64,000 bases of DNA from Gossypium raimondii (taxonomy: Eukaryota; Streptophyta; Magnoliopsida; Malvales; Malvaceae): the NCBI RefSeq assembly GCF_025698545.1, contig NC_068567.1, forward strand, positions 7,688,001-7,752,000, in the 5' to 3' direction. Both the position numbers and the translations under genes were made by a program. The notes beneath the pieces are model-generated. The model was given only the letters and a program-made list of their open reading frames with translations, had not been told where the DNA came from and made no database searches. Positions 38,926 to 50,685 of this stretch are shown here, piece after piece (position 1 is the first letter of the stretch; each line of letters opens with the position of its first letter).

Positions 38926-39062
38926 ACAAGAAAAAGAAAAGACAAGTGAACAGTTCTGTAACTTGTATTTTTGTAATCAAAGAATATATTCTCTGAAAAG
39001 TTTGAATCAAAGTCTCAAATGTAATGATTTCCCGATTCAAATGATGTAAAGAGAATAGCCCT

Positions 39063-39072
39063 CTATAAAAGG
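39063..39072 (+). promoter_or_regulatory. Putative pararetroviral TATA box
   Basis: CTATAAAAGG lies about 190 bp before the primer-binding site, in the non-coding region where caulimovirids keep their pregenomic RNA promoter. Confidence 0.6.
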
Positions 39073-39258
39073 CTATCAGATTGAGAATGGAAGGCATAAC
39101 TCGATATCCCCATTTGAGTTGTTTCTCCAAATTTTCCAAAAAGCTTCTTCAAAATTTAATTTTAAGTTTTCCAAATTTTCAAATTAAGTTTTCAAACTTA
39201 AGTTTTCAAATTACAAATATCTCATTACCAATCCAATCCTCAGATCCTCGGGACTTAC

Positions 39259-39271
39259 TGGTATCAGAGCC
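39259..39271 (+). other. Pararetroviral primer-binding site (Met-tRNA)
   Basis: TGGTATCAGAGCC is the standard plant pararetrovirus minus-strand primer site, the conventional origin of such genomes. Here the virus sequence breaks off about 15-20 bp after it. Confidence 0.85.
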
Positions 39272-39284
39272 AAAGAGGAGCAGG

Positions 39285-39545
39285 TATTTGTAATTCATCT
39301 GTTTCAGTAGATGTATCATTTTCAGAAGAAGTTATTTCTAATAGGATTTCATTTAATTTTTGTTCTATCTCTTCATCTAGATTTAAATTATTGATTTTTC
39401 TTTTGATTTTATAATATTTTGAAATATGTCCTAGTCTTCCACACCTATAACATTTTACTTGTTTTATCAATTTTGTTTTCTGCTTTTTGTTGTTTCTTTC
39501 CTTTTCGTATTTTCTATATTTGAGTTTTTATAATATTTTGAAATA
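39285..39545 (-). pseudogene. Inverted second copy of the pararetroviral zinc-knuckle segment
   Basis: Read on the minus strand this segment closely matches 33455-33715, including the zinc knuckle with the same Cys-to-Tyr change (CYRCGRLGHISKYYK). It lies head-to-head with the main copy, immediately after the primer site. Confidence 0.85.
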
Positions 39546-41372
39546 TATTAAATTAATATAATATTTATTAAGATAAATATTAGATTAAATTTAATATTAA
39601 GATAATCACTTTAATGTTAAATTAATAAAATACTATTAAGATAAATATTATATTTAATCTAATATTAGATTATTAAAAGAATATTATTTTTGGAATAGTT
39701 AATCTGAAATCAAATTCTTTGGTAGAGTCCCAATAGGAGTGTAATTTTTCCATTGCTTAACCACCAAAAAACCACCGTTGCCAACTATTTTTTGGCCACT
39801 GGAATGTCGCTGACACCCCGAGATAGTTCGGTCTCTATCGTTCGATCTGAGCTAGTGACGGCTCGACTGGTCTGGTCCAACCACCAATTGGATCGTCAAT
39901 CTGGTTTCACATGTCAGGCCCGGTTCGACCAAATTTTGGGTCTTGGTCTTGGTTTTGGGCTCCCGAGCCTAATTTACGATATCAGGTCCAATTTTCAAGT
40001 TCAATTACCCATTGAGCCAATTGTCTAACTTGAAAATTAATTTCCAAACATATTAATTTTAATTAATTTGATTAATTTAATTTTAATTGATCAAAATTAA
40101 TTTTTCCAAAAATCATTTATATTTTCCAAATTAATTTTTTAAGAAAATTATTTAATCAGATTCCCTAGTTGAATAATTTTTACGACCACCCAATTTAACT
40201 TCACATAGAATAAATCGACTCAATTAAATTATTTTCAAAGTTAGAAAATTTAGTTCTAATTCAAATGTAGTTCGATTGAGCTTTTGTTGGGTAGCGAAGG
40301 GACCAATCAAACATATACAATTAAACCCTAGTAATTGCAATTATGTCCAAAAACATCATTCCGATAATTCGCAATTACTTAATCATGGAGTCAGCCCACA
40401 AGAAGTACTATGATTGAAAACTCCTTATTCTATACTCTGTACGAAAGCAATTCATCCAACTGCTTTGTTCAATGTGTTACCCTTATATGATATCTTTGAT
40501 TCCTTTGAGTTAAATCCGTTCACTCAATACAATCCTATTTTATCTCATTGTCACCATTGTGTCTTCTTAATGATTAATATGACCACTGTCAACAAATGGC
40601 TGTGATAAATTGTTCGTTCAAGAACTAGTAACCCGTGGCCACGTTCCATATTTATCAATCCACATAATGCCAATGAGAGGATGTTGTTAACTCTTTAATT
40701 AAACTATGAATTCCACTATTACTAGTTAAGCCATGCCATATACAAGTCATGTACCCAACATACCAGCTATCGACTCGATCATCTTTAAAGTATAAGCCTC
40801 TATTTATATCAAAGCACATAATTTACATATGCATGGTCAATGATTAACTTAGGATTTAGGTAAAACACACCATGAATGTTATAAGTGAATTAATTCACAA
40901 ATGGATTAAGAATTAATTCGTCTTGGGTCTAGTCCAATGTATCATTCTGCCAATGAATACATCTGTTTCTACCCGTGGAGTCAACTGCTCCTATAACCAA
41001 GACTAGTCATCTCCTCAATTGGAATTGTAGACGGCATAATAATACTTCCCAGTCTTTGAATCAAATGCTCACTTTGATTCTTTTACGGGATTACAAACTT
41101 GTTTAGATTATCTACTAAAGTAAGTTGTCTTACTTGCAATGCAAACGTTCTTGCAATGTAAATGTTCTTACAATGCCACTTATCATCTGTTTAAAATTAG
41201 ACAATCAATGAGCTAATATTTGCTTGTCACAATTTTGCTATGCATGAAAAATATGAAAGACAAAAATACAAAAGACATAACAGTGAAATGTGAAATTTAT
41301 TTATTCATCGTTCAAATACATAGAAAACAATTACATGTTTACTACAATATAGGCATATTTCCCAACAATAAC

Positions 41373-43762
41373 GCGCCTCAGAAGACATACTTTTCATATT
41401 TCATGGTGGGATAGGACCATTACCCTAGAAACTCATCTTAAGAAAGTCAGGTTTTGGGGTGATAGTGCTTGATATGGTCATGGGTCGAAGTCCAGGTGGA
41501 GGTCCTAGTCGGTAGTTGTGATGCGGTCATGAGCTTAAGTATAATCGAGGAACAGTTGACGGTCGCTATGCGGTCACGAATTCAAAATTTTTGGATACCC
41601 ATAAATGATGCCTTGTATATACCATACATAATATTCATGTCATATCATAGGGAAAAACGTAGATTTTTGATGTAATTGATGTAATTTTTTTCTCTATTTC
41701 CAAATCAGCCATATCTTTAACCTTTCATTCTTATCCGAAGGTTGACACTGAGGTGGACACAAGAGGGTTCTTAGGTAAAGAGTAGGTGTTCCGGCACAAT
41801 AAAGGTCAAACTTGGGTCGGCTTGGCAGCGGTTGTTGCTATAATGGGTTGTTTAATAATGAAAATTATCGTCACCTCAAAAGAAGCATCACCTTTACTAC
41901 ACTGCAATAGCCACTCCCCGCCTGAGAGTCTTTATGCGTCCATGACGGTGCCGACCTTTGGATGAGAATCTACCAATTGCTAACAAATGTAGAAAAAATT
42001 ATGTCGATTGTAGCGAAAAACCTTACAGGTTTCCCTATGATTATGCATTCAAACTTTTGTATGGTATTTATAAGGTAACATTTTTGTGTATTCGAAAAGT
42101 TTGAGCTCGTGGTTGTGTAACAACCGTCAACTGGTTCCTCCATTATACATTGATCCATGAGTGCCTAACGGCCGTCGATTGAGACCTTTATGTAGACTTC
42201 CACCCGTGACTATACAAAGAAAAATACCTCGAAACTCGACTCCTATTGGATAAGCTTTGGAGGTAATGGTCCTATCTCAGTAGGATATATGAAATGTGTG
42301 CATCTTAGAGTGATATCGCACCACCGACGACTCAAGAATACCTCGAACAGTCGAAATTTTATTAGTAACCAAAATTTTTAACACTAAGACATGTTTTATA
42401 ATGGAGGGATGGAGAGGCTAAGAGAGAAGATGTTGGAGGGATGATAAAGTATGGAGTGGGAGACCTCTTTTATAGGCGCGAGAGAAATGTAGGTTTGCAA
42501 AGTAGAAAATTCTCGTAGTCGAAAACGTGCCGCTAGACTAGTGTTTTCATCGAATATATTCATAACGTGCTTAAAATCTACTAAAATTTTTGTGGTTAGG
42601 TACTTGTTGTTCAACTTTTGAAAATGTTAAAGATGGCTCGTCCAGCTGGGTGAGCTGCCATGCTGATATTGCAAGAAAGCTCGTCTAGTGGACGAGCCTT
42701 CTCTAACATTTTTGAAAGATAAAAAAAAGTTAATGACCCCGAGAATCTATGTGAAATTTGGTACACCTTCTGAGGTACTAAATATGTATGCTTCTGATTA
42801 AATTTACGTGATGCCTAGCACGTACTTTCGAGCACTGAATAACATGTCATTATCATTATTCAACAAAATTGCGCCTTAAGAAATAGATTTTGAATCGCAC
42901 ATTCCCTCTCTCCTTGTTCTATTATCCTATTAAAGTAATGAAATGTTCATAACTTAAACACACAACAAATTCATATCAAACATTGAATAGTTCAGTTGTG
43001 AGAGATGTCTGCATAGATTTGGATAACCGTCGAAGGATTTCTTAAAACTTCTCACCCAGTTCACATCCGATATTGAAATAAGTTGACGAGTGAAATATGT
43101 CATTTACTACGATGGTCAAATATGTAATATATTTATTCGGGGTCGTATTCGTAGGAGCTTAGTCTGTAGAATTGACTTTCAATCATACAATTAAACTTCA
43201 TGAGCTACGAACTAGAATTAGAAGGAAAGTGGGGGGTTCGACCCGAGGAAGGGTTTCAAGGTTGCAATTTAGATTTCTTGCATCAATAGACCTTTTTTAG
43301 TATGATTTATTTGATGTGAAAGGTGAGATCGAGTTGGAGGTGGTGATATCATCGCATTGCTTAAGCGGAAATGTTGTAATAGAGTTATATGTCGAGTTTA
43401 TCGAGGCTGATGAAGTTATCCATCTTTAGTCATTATTGCGACTAATGTTGGAACTAAAGCCGAAGTAGGAAGTCTTACCATGCGGTTATCTAGTGGGTTC
43501 ATCGGTTTGTTATAGAGCTCCTACTATAACATCCTCAAAATAGTAACGGTTAGACATTCTTCAGTTTTTGACACAGATTTAAATTTTGGTGGCCACAATC
43601 AGTCGATGTTTAAGCGAAACCTGAACCTTGACACTTAGGCATGACATTCAATCAGTGCATTTAATTTCAACTTTAGTGGATCGATGTCCTGGGGCAAAAA
43701 CGCTTATATTGAAGGCATCGATGTACACCGACCAATAATCTGGTGTAAATTTTAGCAAGCAC
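41373..43762. other. Left internal part of the MULE, no clear gene
   Basis: This is low-information DNA between the nested LTR and the transposase. A palindromic motif GCTCGTCTAGTGGACGAGC at 42688-42706 resembles the subterminal block near 48888-48908 (GCGCGTCTAGTTGGACAC), so it may be a duplicated end segment. No ORF with recognisable domains was found. Confidence 0.4.
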
Positions 43763-45931
43763 ATGGGTTACAGAAGAACCGATGACTTATTTCTTATAAT
43801 CGAGTTTAGTGATGGTACATTGAACCCCCTAGTGAAAGGTGACAATGAAGGCACAGATGAGGAAGAAGATATAACCGAGAAAGAAGATGCAGTTGAGAAA
43901 GAAGGGGCAGTGAATGTGGTTGACGGATTAGAGTCAGACCTTGATCCAATTAAGCAATGCGGTCCAGATGGTTCGGATGTGGCACTTTTCTGTGAACCAA
44001 AGCTGGTTTCAATAGAGCAAGAGCCTTGTGGTTTTGATGACAATGGCTAAGATAATACTCCGGATCCAAATTTACAATTTAAGGCATATGAACTTATGCC
44101 CCACATGACCAACATCGACTTATCCGCCAATGGTGGTTTAGTGTTTCGGTAGCTACCGAAAAAAATACCTAGTCATGTAAACTTATTTTTAGATGTATGG
44201 GTATTGGAGGTTAGAATGGAATACCTAAACAACGATGCTTTCTTTGTTGCACTAAAGCGGTACAACTTCAAGAACAGTGTGAATTACCACATCACAAAGT
44301 CCTGTTCAGTGAAATTCGAGAGAAAGTGTGCAATGCGCGACATGAGGTGAAAATGGAAAATCATGACATCTTTATGGAAGAAAATCGGACTGTGGACAAT
44401 AAAGAAGTATTCCAGTTTACATGTGGTACAGCAAGTGCGTAATGCAATCTTTACATTTTTTGACATAATGTGACCTGACCGATGTTTTCAATTTTTCGAT
44501 TACGTAACTTTAACCCAAAATTTGTTAGTGTAAGTCAGGATCATCCCAGGCTAGACTTGAACATGATTTCTGACTTCATTCTAGCAATAGTGAAGACAAT
44601 TCTAAGGATTCTCGTCCTGGTGTTGATTGCCAACATCCATAGCCAGCACAGTTACACGCCCTCGTACTACAAAGCATAGGCCACAAAACAAAAGCCTATG
44701 GATAAGTTGCAGCACAACTGAGATAGTTTGTACAACTATTTATGGCAATAATGTAAGGTACTAGAGCGGTATATACCAGGTTCCATAATTGATATGAAAA
44801 TGCACCTGACGTATTTCGGCGATCTTCTGGTCCTTGATAAAAGAATATTCTATCGATTTTTTTGGACCTTCGATCAATGCAGGGAAGCTTTCTAGTACTG
44901 CGAGCCTTTGGTACAAATTAACGGTATCTGGCTATACGAGAGGTATCAACATTGGTTGTTGATTGTCATTGCTTAGGATGGTAATCAGAAGGTTCTGCCC
45001 ATTACATTTGCAATAACTCCCTCTGAAAAGGCAGATGACTTAAATTTCTTCCTTAGCCGATTGCGTTGCCATATTTGCTCGCAGCTCGACATATGTCATG
45101 TCAGATAGGGGATCGGAGATCTTGTTTACTATTGAGTGACTGGGTAGCCTCTGGGACCGCACCCACCATAAGTATTACATACGACATATTGACTTAAACT
45201 ACCACCAAAAATGAATTTTGAAAAGTGATTGAGATCAATGCATTGACATGGGTATGTAGTCGTTACTATTTCCCTAATCATGCATAACCATATTTTGTTT
45301 ATTGTTTGTATTCATGGGTATGCTTTTCTCGACAGGTTACGAGCTCGTCCAACATCATTTCCATTAAGTGTTGGAAAACTTGTACGCCATCAATAGCTAC
45401 GGTGTGGCATACCTAGGGAACATACTCTTCGATCAGTGGACGCAATGGTATGATGGGGGTCTATGGTACAGGCACATGACAACCAACTTAGCCGAATACA
45501 TCAAATCTGTACTAAATGAGATGTGTCATTTGCCAATAACCTCGATTGTCAAAGAAGCATACTTTCACCTAATTGTTGTACTTTTAAAGCGAGAGACAAC
45601 GTATGATAGACAGATAGCGAGCGGCCATGTTTGGTGCTAGGATGTCATGAAAGAAATTAGACGGAATACAAAGAGAGCGAACATTATGTATGTAGTTTGC
45701 AACTCGCATCGAAACCTAGAATTTTGGGTTACGGAGCACGTTAGGCTTGACCAGGACATGTTAGGGGCATCATATCGTGTACACCTATTGGCAGGAATTT
45801 TTGATTGTGAGAGGTTCCAAGCACTTTGGTTCCCATGCACGCACGTAATTGCCGTATTTGTGAACTTACGAATTGAGTACATGCTTTATATCAACGATGT
45901 GTATAGACTTAAACGCATGTACAGTGCGTAG
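43763..45931 (+). pseudogene. MuDR-type MULE transposase, decayed
   Basis: Successive frames give the family layout: an acidic N-terminal part (43763-44050), a MuDR-like N-domain (about 44180-44460), and a DDE core. At about 44905-44950 the core reads QINGIWLYERY, where the first catalytic Asp appears as Asn. MSDRGSEILF, with the second Asp, is near 45100. The C-terminal part includes YDGGLWYRHMTTNLAEYIKS and a SWIM-like zinc motif (DCERFQALWFPCTHVIAV) whose first Cys is missing. A probable intron (GTATGT...CGACAG) ends near 45336. Stops occur near 44050, 44151, 44347 and elsewhere. It is not functional; the frames were identified by eye. Confidence 0.8.
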
Positions 45932-46539
45932 AGTCTTGAATTCCTACCTACCCCAGATGAGAGAACGTGACCACTAATATCTAGCGTACTGTACGAGTTA
46001 TCGCCAAACATGAACCTGCATCGAGTCCCGAAAGGTTGCCTGAATTCTATTCGGATACACACCTATATGGATATTTGGGAGAGGGACAACCATCAAAGGC
46101 TATGTGGGTGCTATAAAAACCCAGTGCATATGAAGACAACATGTTTTATATTGAGGGGTACGTTGGGGCCTCAAAGTCGATAACATTCATTTTTTTTACG
46201 ATATAAATTTGATTACAATGCTTACTTTTTTGTTTAATTTTTATTTTATTTTATTGAAACTTGCATTCCAACTATATTTGCAACTGTATTTACCATTTTT
46301 AATTTATCAAAGATTTAAATTTTTTAAATTTACGTATAATTTATATCACAATTTAAGAAAGACAAATATGAGTTGCAATACAAATATACCAAAACAATTT
46401 ATCGTTTCTTTATTGATGTCGTTTATATTTACATCAAAATAGGTAAACTAAAAATAAATCATTGGCATCGTCGAGTCAAATGTGTGCCGCATGGCAGTGG
46501 CTAACTAGTGCGAGTAAGATTTTTGCGTACAACTAGTGG

Positions 46540-48696
46540 TACCGGCTTTTCCACTGGATCGTGACCATTGTCCTCGTCTTCTTTGTCTTCACCTCCACCT
46601 CTTGCTCATTTTCATCTTCACCGTTATCTTCAGCTTCATCTCCACCCTTAACTTTGTCTTCTTCTTCATCGTTTTCCTCCGTGCTCGAGTGCGGTACCGT
46701 CCTAGCCTCCCATCATGTGTCTTCCACTCTACGAGAAGATGGTGTTGTTGACAACCCACCCCGATAAAATAATAATGCAGTGGATGTTTGTGACACTATT
46801 AGTGTGTAACCGTAAGGTGTCGTAAAACCCCAATATGTCGGCAATGACCAAGCTATCGTCACTGGCATTGATGATTGGATCAATTTTGGCATCAGTGATG
46901 GGACATGCACCGACATCTGGCCCGACATTTGTGTCGACATCGACATCGACATGGGGGTGTAGAATGTAGAGGACATTGGTGCCCCGAAATATGTACCTAT
47001 GAGAAAGGTAAAAACATGGATGTGCAGTGGTGTGTAGTATGGTGATTATAAAAAAAATACGGGGTTAGTGAAATGAACAGGAATAAGTGGAGTGAACTGA
47101 CTGGGATGTGGCGTAGACATAGGTGACGCTTGTTCAATCGAAGTCGATGACAAACTCGACGTGTGATAGCACTTGGACCTACGCTACTGAGGCGGTCGTC
47201 GTTCCCTCTTCTGATGAAGTTGCCTACTACTTACCTCAACGGATAGCAGATATGTCTTCCCGCAAGTCCAAACTGTGGCAAGTACTTAAAACAGGCCACC
47301 GTGTTCGATGAGAAAAAGGGTTCGCGGATGGGCAAGAATTTCATCCTAGATTTCAAGTATTGAAGTACTCTTTGTGAATGTCTCACCAATTATCATCGTT
47401 CTTTCCCTATAGATCCACATTATGTAGTTCATCCATGTTTCGTGGTGGTGGCGAAATTTGTTGCCACCACCCGAACTGGCGTATCACTTGATCCGATCCA
47501 TGCATTTCCACCATTCCATACACTATCAACTGGCTCAGCGTACAACATCCATTCAAACTACAGTGTACAATTGTAAATTTTGTTATGTATGGAATTTTAT
47601 TTTATTAGTCATTGTGTAATTATTATAGGTTGGAAAGAATAAGTAACTAACATCAGCTTTCGAGCGTTGAGCTAATAGTAGCTTGATATCTTTGAGCTGG
47701 TTGGGTAGTTCCACGTAACTTGGCCCATGGTTCCACCTGTACAAGTGGTATGTTAATTCAAACTTATGATAAATAAATAACGTTTAATATACAAACTACA
47801 TATTTATTAAAAATGATTTTTACCTTGTTACCAATGGGACACGTATGGGTTATTCACTCAAGGATGTAGAAATGGTAGTAGCTACCAAGCCCACGATTGC
47901 AGCAGGAGCAGGCAACCATTGATTGACATCTTATCCGGTTTTGTTTCCTGACACAACTCTCAGTACAATCTGGCCAACATGGTTGATCCCCAACTCAGTC
48001 GTCCGTATTCTTTAAAGTCGACTAGGTGTAGTAGCCACCTTATGTGTACCAAAATTTGAGATTTATCGGGCATTAAAATGCATCTGATTAACCTTAGAAT
48101 GAATGCTCGGGTGTATTATTTTTTAACGATGTCGGTTGCATTCGGAGGAAGCTCTTTGAAATAAGCTTCCAATGACTTAATCTCTATCCGGTCACTTTGA
48201 AACTTGTTCAGGACTTTCCCTAAAAATGCCTCACAAATGTCCTTTTTACTGGGAACGACCGCTAACCCTGTTGACAACTGGCCCGTTCATCGGTAAACTG
48301 AGTTGTAGAGCTACGTCCTCTAGTGTGATTGTACACTCTCTGCATGAAAGATGGAAAGTGTGTGTATCCGACCTCCGCCTTTCCACCAACATGCTGATGA
48401 GTGTAGGATCGAGTTTGCAACCCTTGAGCATACAAGACGTATACAAGAATCCCGTGTCTTGCAAGTAACCACGAATTTCGATGATTGGAGCATTTGACAA
48501 ATTTTGTATGAACCCCTCCAAAACATGATCATTCGTCTATTTATATCGACAAAAAAATTAATTTAAAATATGTTAAAAATAAAAAAATTTAAATTTAACT
48601 TAATTGAAAATAACAAAATTTAAAATTTTGTTTTACCTTTATCGCTTGAGCAACAGAAATGTGCTTGTTGTTGAAACGAATCATAGAAGTTCCCAT
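46540..48696 (-). pseudogene. Plant mobile domain (PMD) protein gene carried by the MULE
   Basis: Exon 1 (48637-48696, MGTSMIRFNNKHISVAQAIK) joins in frame across a GT-AG intron to an exon from 48536 that reads NLSNAPIIEIRGYLQDTGFL, LVERRRSDTHTFHLSCRECT and ITLEDVALQLSLPMNGPVV. This is the hallmark start of plant mobile domain proteins (MAIN/MAIL and 'PP7 long form' relatives). Further PMD text (RAFILRLIRCILMPDKSQIL) lies near 48020-48115 after stops. The 3' part has the Met/Ser/Pro-rich segment (46713-46976) and an acidic tail (46545-46680). Frame breaks near 48240 and beyond make it a pseudogene. PMD genes travelling with MULEs are known in plants. Confidence 0.75.
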
Positions 48697-48884
48697 TCGT
48701 GAAAATTTAATCGAAGCGAATCTAATACAAAATAATTAAAAAATATATTTTTAAACGAGTGTATCGGAAAATTTATAACAGAACTTGAGAAAAATTGAGA
48801 GAATTAAGAGAGTTGAGAGTTTAAAGAATTGAGAGAGTTGGATTTGAGTGAAAAAAATTTAAAACCGTTGTAAGAAAGCGCGTC

Positions 48885-48995
48885 TAGTTGGACACACTTT
48901 CCCTTTCTCTTTCCAAAAACGACATATTTTCTTAAATTTGAAAAAAAAAGCCTAAAAGATCAAATAAAAAAAGGGTATATTTTGTTAATTTAGCC
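48885..48995 (-). repeat. Right terminal inverted repeat of the MULE
   Basis: It ends ATATTTTGTTAATTTAGCC and is followed by the TSD CTTATTATT (48996-49004). It pairs with 32125-32258. Confidence 0.8.
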
Positions 48996-49004
48996 CTTAT
49001 TATT

Positions 49005-50685
49005 GTGATAATGATGATGATTATTACCCAACCATTATATCCTCTGAAACTACTGGTTTTTGCTTTAATATGTAATATGTAATATGATATAAGAATTTTA
49101 ATTTTGTTTAATTGTATATATGAAATTTTAATTTGATTTAAATTTCACAAATTATCAACACCATTATTAACGTAATATCACTTTGTATTTACATATTACA
49201 TAAAATATAATTATATTCATTTAATTTGAAAATAGATAAATGTATTTACTTATTAAATGTGTGCAATTAAATCAAAATCAAAATTTATATTTACAATTAA
49301 ATCAAAATCAAAATTTGATGTGTATAATTACAAAATAAAACAAAAATTTGTGTATTACATTACGTTATATCAAGATTTGTGTAAATTTCATATTTATCCA
49401 TTACAGTTGCAATTAGATTTGTTTCTCAAATGGCTTTTTAAGTGAAATATAAGTGATTTTATCGCCTAACAAATGTTAAAGCAATCTTTTAAAACCAGTT
49501 TAAGTTGCCTTTTAAAAGCTAGTTTCGTTTTGGCAAATTATAGATTTTACTCTTATTTATATAAATTATAAATTATAAATATGGTTGATTTATTTATTTA
49601 AATTAAATTTTACAATAATTTATATTAATTACGTAAAAAGTATATAAAATTTATATTACTATAAAATATTTTTTATGTTTTATTATAATTTAAATTGAAT
49701 ATTTGTTAATACCAAAATAATACTAATATGACATCATGGTAATAATAATGACATAGAAAAGAAATATACTTTGAAATCGAGTCAATTATTCCTTCCATTA
49801 TGAAACTTTCACTAATTTATAAGAGTTATTGTATGCTATTTTAATATCTAAAATATTATTTATATGTTAAAATCAAATTTTATAAATAATTTATATTAAT
49901 ATTTAAAATTAATATTTTATGTATTAAAATATTAACAAATTTAAATATCATTAGTTAACTTATTTTTTACTTTACAACATCATATCTAAAATGAATATTT
50001 TAAAATTTCAAAAAAACTTATGAAGGCATTACTAAACTAGTTTAGCTTTATTTCATTCCATTAGGTATTTTTTCTTTTTTGGGTATTTAGCATTAATAGT
50101 TTAGTTAAAATTATACTATGCATTTCACAATAAAATTTGATAGAATTTAACAGAAAAAGTAGACAGCAAAGGGATGATGAATTTGAGGATCATTAGGACA
50201 TTGCCATTGAAAAATACTACATTTATATATAGGAAATTATTTTATTTATTTGTGAAGCATTGGTCTGAGCTGGTTGGAAGATACAATATAGTAGCCTACA
50301 TGAAAATAATTTTGTATACCAAATTTTGGTTGGAATGCGCTGCCAGTATGACTTTTAACATCCAACAACAAACAAAACAAAGCCTTATCATTTTGCAGTT
50401 CTTTGTAATTCTAACCCAACAACAACAAATCAAAAACCAATGCAAATTTGCAAACACTTCCAAGTGCAGAAAATGTTGGTAACTAGTAAATGATAGCAGA
50501 TTACTCAAAACCCCTTTGCATTTTTGTATAAATAGCTCTCCACTATCAATCAAAATGCTAAAATATCTAGAATAAAGAAATCCCATAGTTCAACTTGTTT
50601 CTTGGGACATTGGGCATAAAACTTTCCTTCCACTCTAGTAATAAACATGGGTCAAAATTCAAAAACAACATATAGTGTGGAAACA
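49005..50685. other. AT-rich intergenic DNA and 3' flank of FCF2
   Basis: This is very AT-rich. Short A/T repeats such as AAATCAAAATCAAAATTT recur near 49270-49320. No gene was recognised. The last few hundred bases probably include the FCF2 3' UTR. Confidence 0.45.

Larger units (their letters stand above)
32885..39545 (+). mobile_element. Endogenous pararetrovirus (caulimovirid, florendovirus/petuvirus-like), defective
   Basis: The order of decayed coding pieces on the plus strand is: capsid with zinc knuckle, aspartic protease, reverse transcriptase, RNase H, a second ORF region, then a TATA-containing promoter and a Met-tRNA primer site. This is the caulimovirid order; there is no integrase and no LTR pair. 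The movement-protein region is missing, so the copy is 5'-truncated. Many stops and frameshifts, a damaged protease motif and the hAT insert make it inactive. At its right end it is joined to an inverted copy of its own capsid segment. The genus is inference from layout. Confidence 0.8.
32414..41367 (-). mobile_element. Copia-like solo LTR, split by the pararetrovirus
   Basis: On the minus strand the LTR begins TGTTGGGAAATATG at 41367 and ends GATTTTCCAATA at 32414. It is flanked by the perfect 5-bp TSD ATAAC (32409-32413 and 41368-41372). Excluding the virus insert it is about 2.3 kb. No primer site, ORF or second LTR is associated, so it is a solo LTR or a very degraded element. The terminal CCAACA has become CCAATA. 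Class assignment (copia) rests on the TGTTGG...CCAACA ends and is uncertain. Confidence 0.75.
32125..48995. mobile_element. Mutator-like (MULE) transposon with plant-mobile-domain cargo, carrying nested insertions
   Basis: The outer ends are inverted copies beginning with 19 identical bases (GGCTAAATTAACAAAATAT). Imperfect similarity continues for about 130 bp, to the CCAACTAGAC(A/G)CGC block at 32238-32252 and its counterpart near 48890-48905. A perfect 9-bp TSD flanks it. Without the nested 32414-41367 insert and its extra TSD copy the element is about 7.9 kb. It contains a decayed MuDR-type transposase (plus) and a PMD gene (minus), facing each other. Confidence 0.85.

Noticed and set aside
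32837..39660. Similar AT-rich flanks of the virus as a target-site duplication
   Set aside because: The shared AATCACTTTAAT-type text is imperfect and low complexity; it may be only part of the LTR's own repetitive sequence.
42634..42706. GGCTCGTCCA...TGGACGAGCC inverted repeat as a separate MITE
   Set aside because: It resembles the MULE subterminal block and has no TSD of its own.
43768..44043. Minus-strand Ser-rich ORF
   Set aside because: Shadow of the acidic N-terminal part of the MULE transposase.
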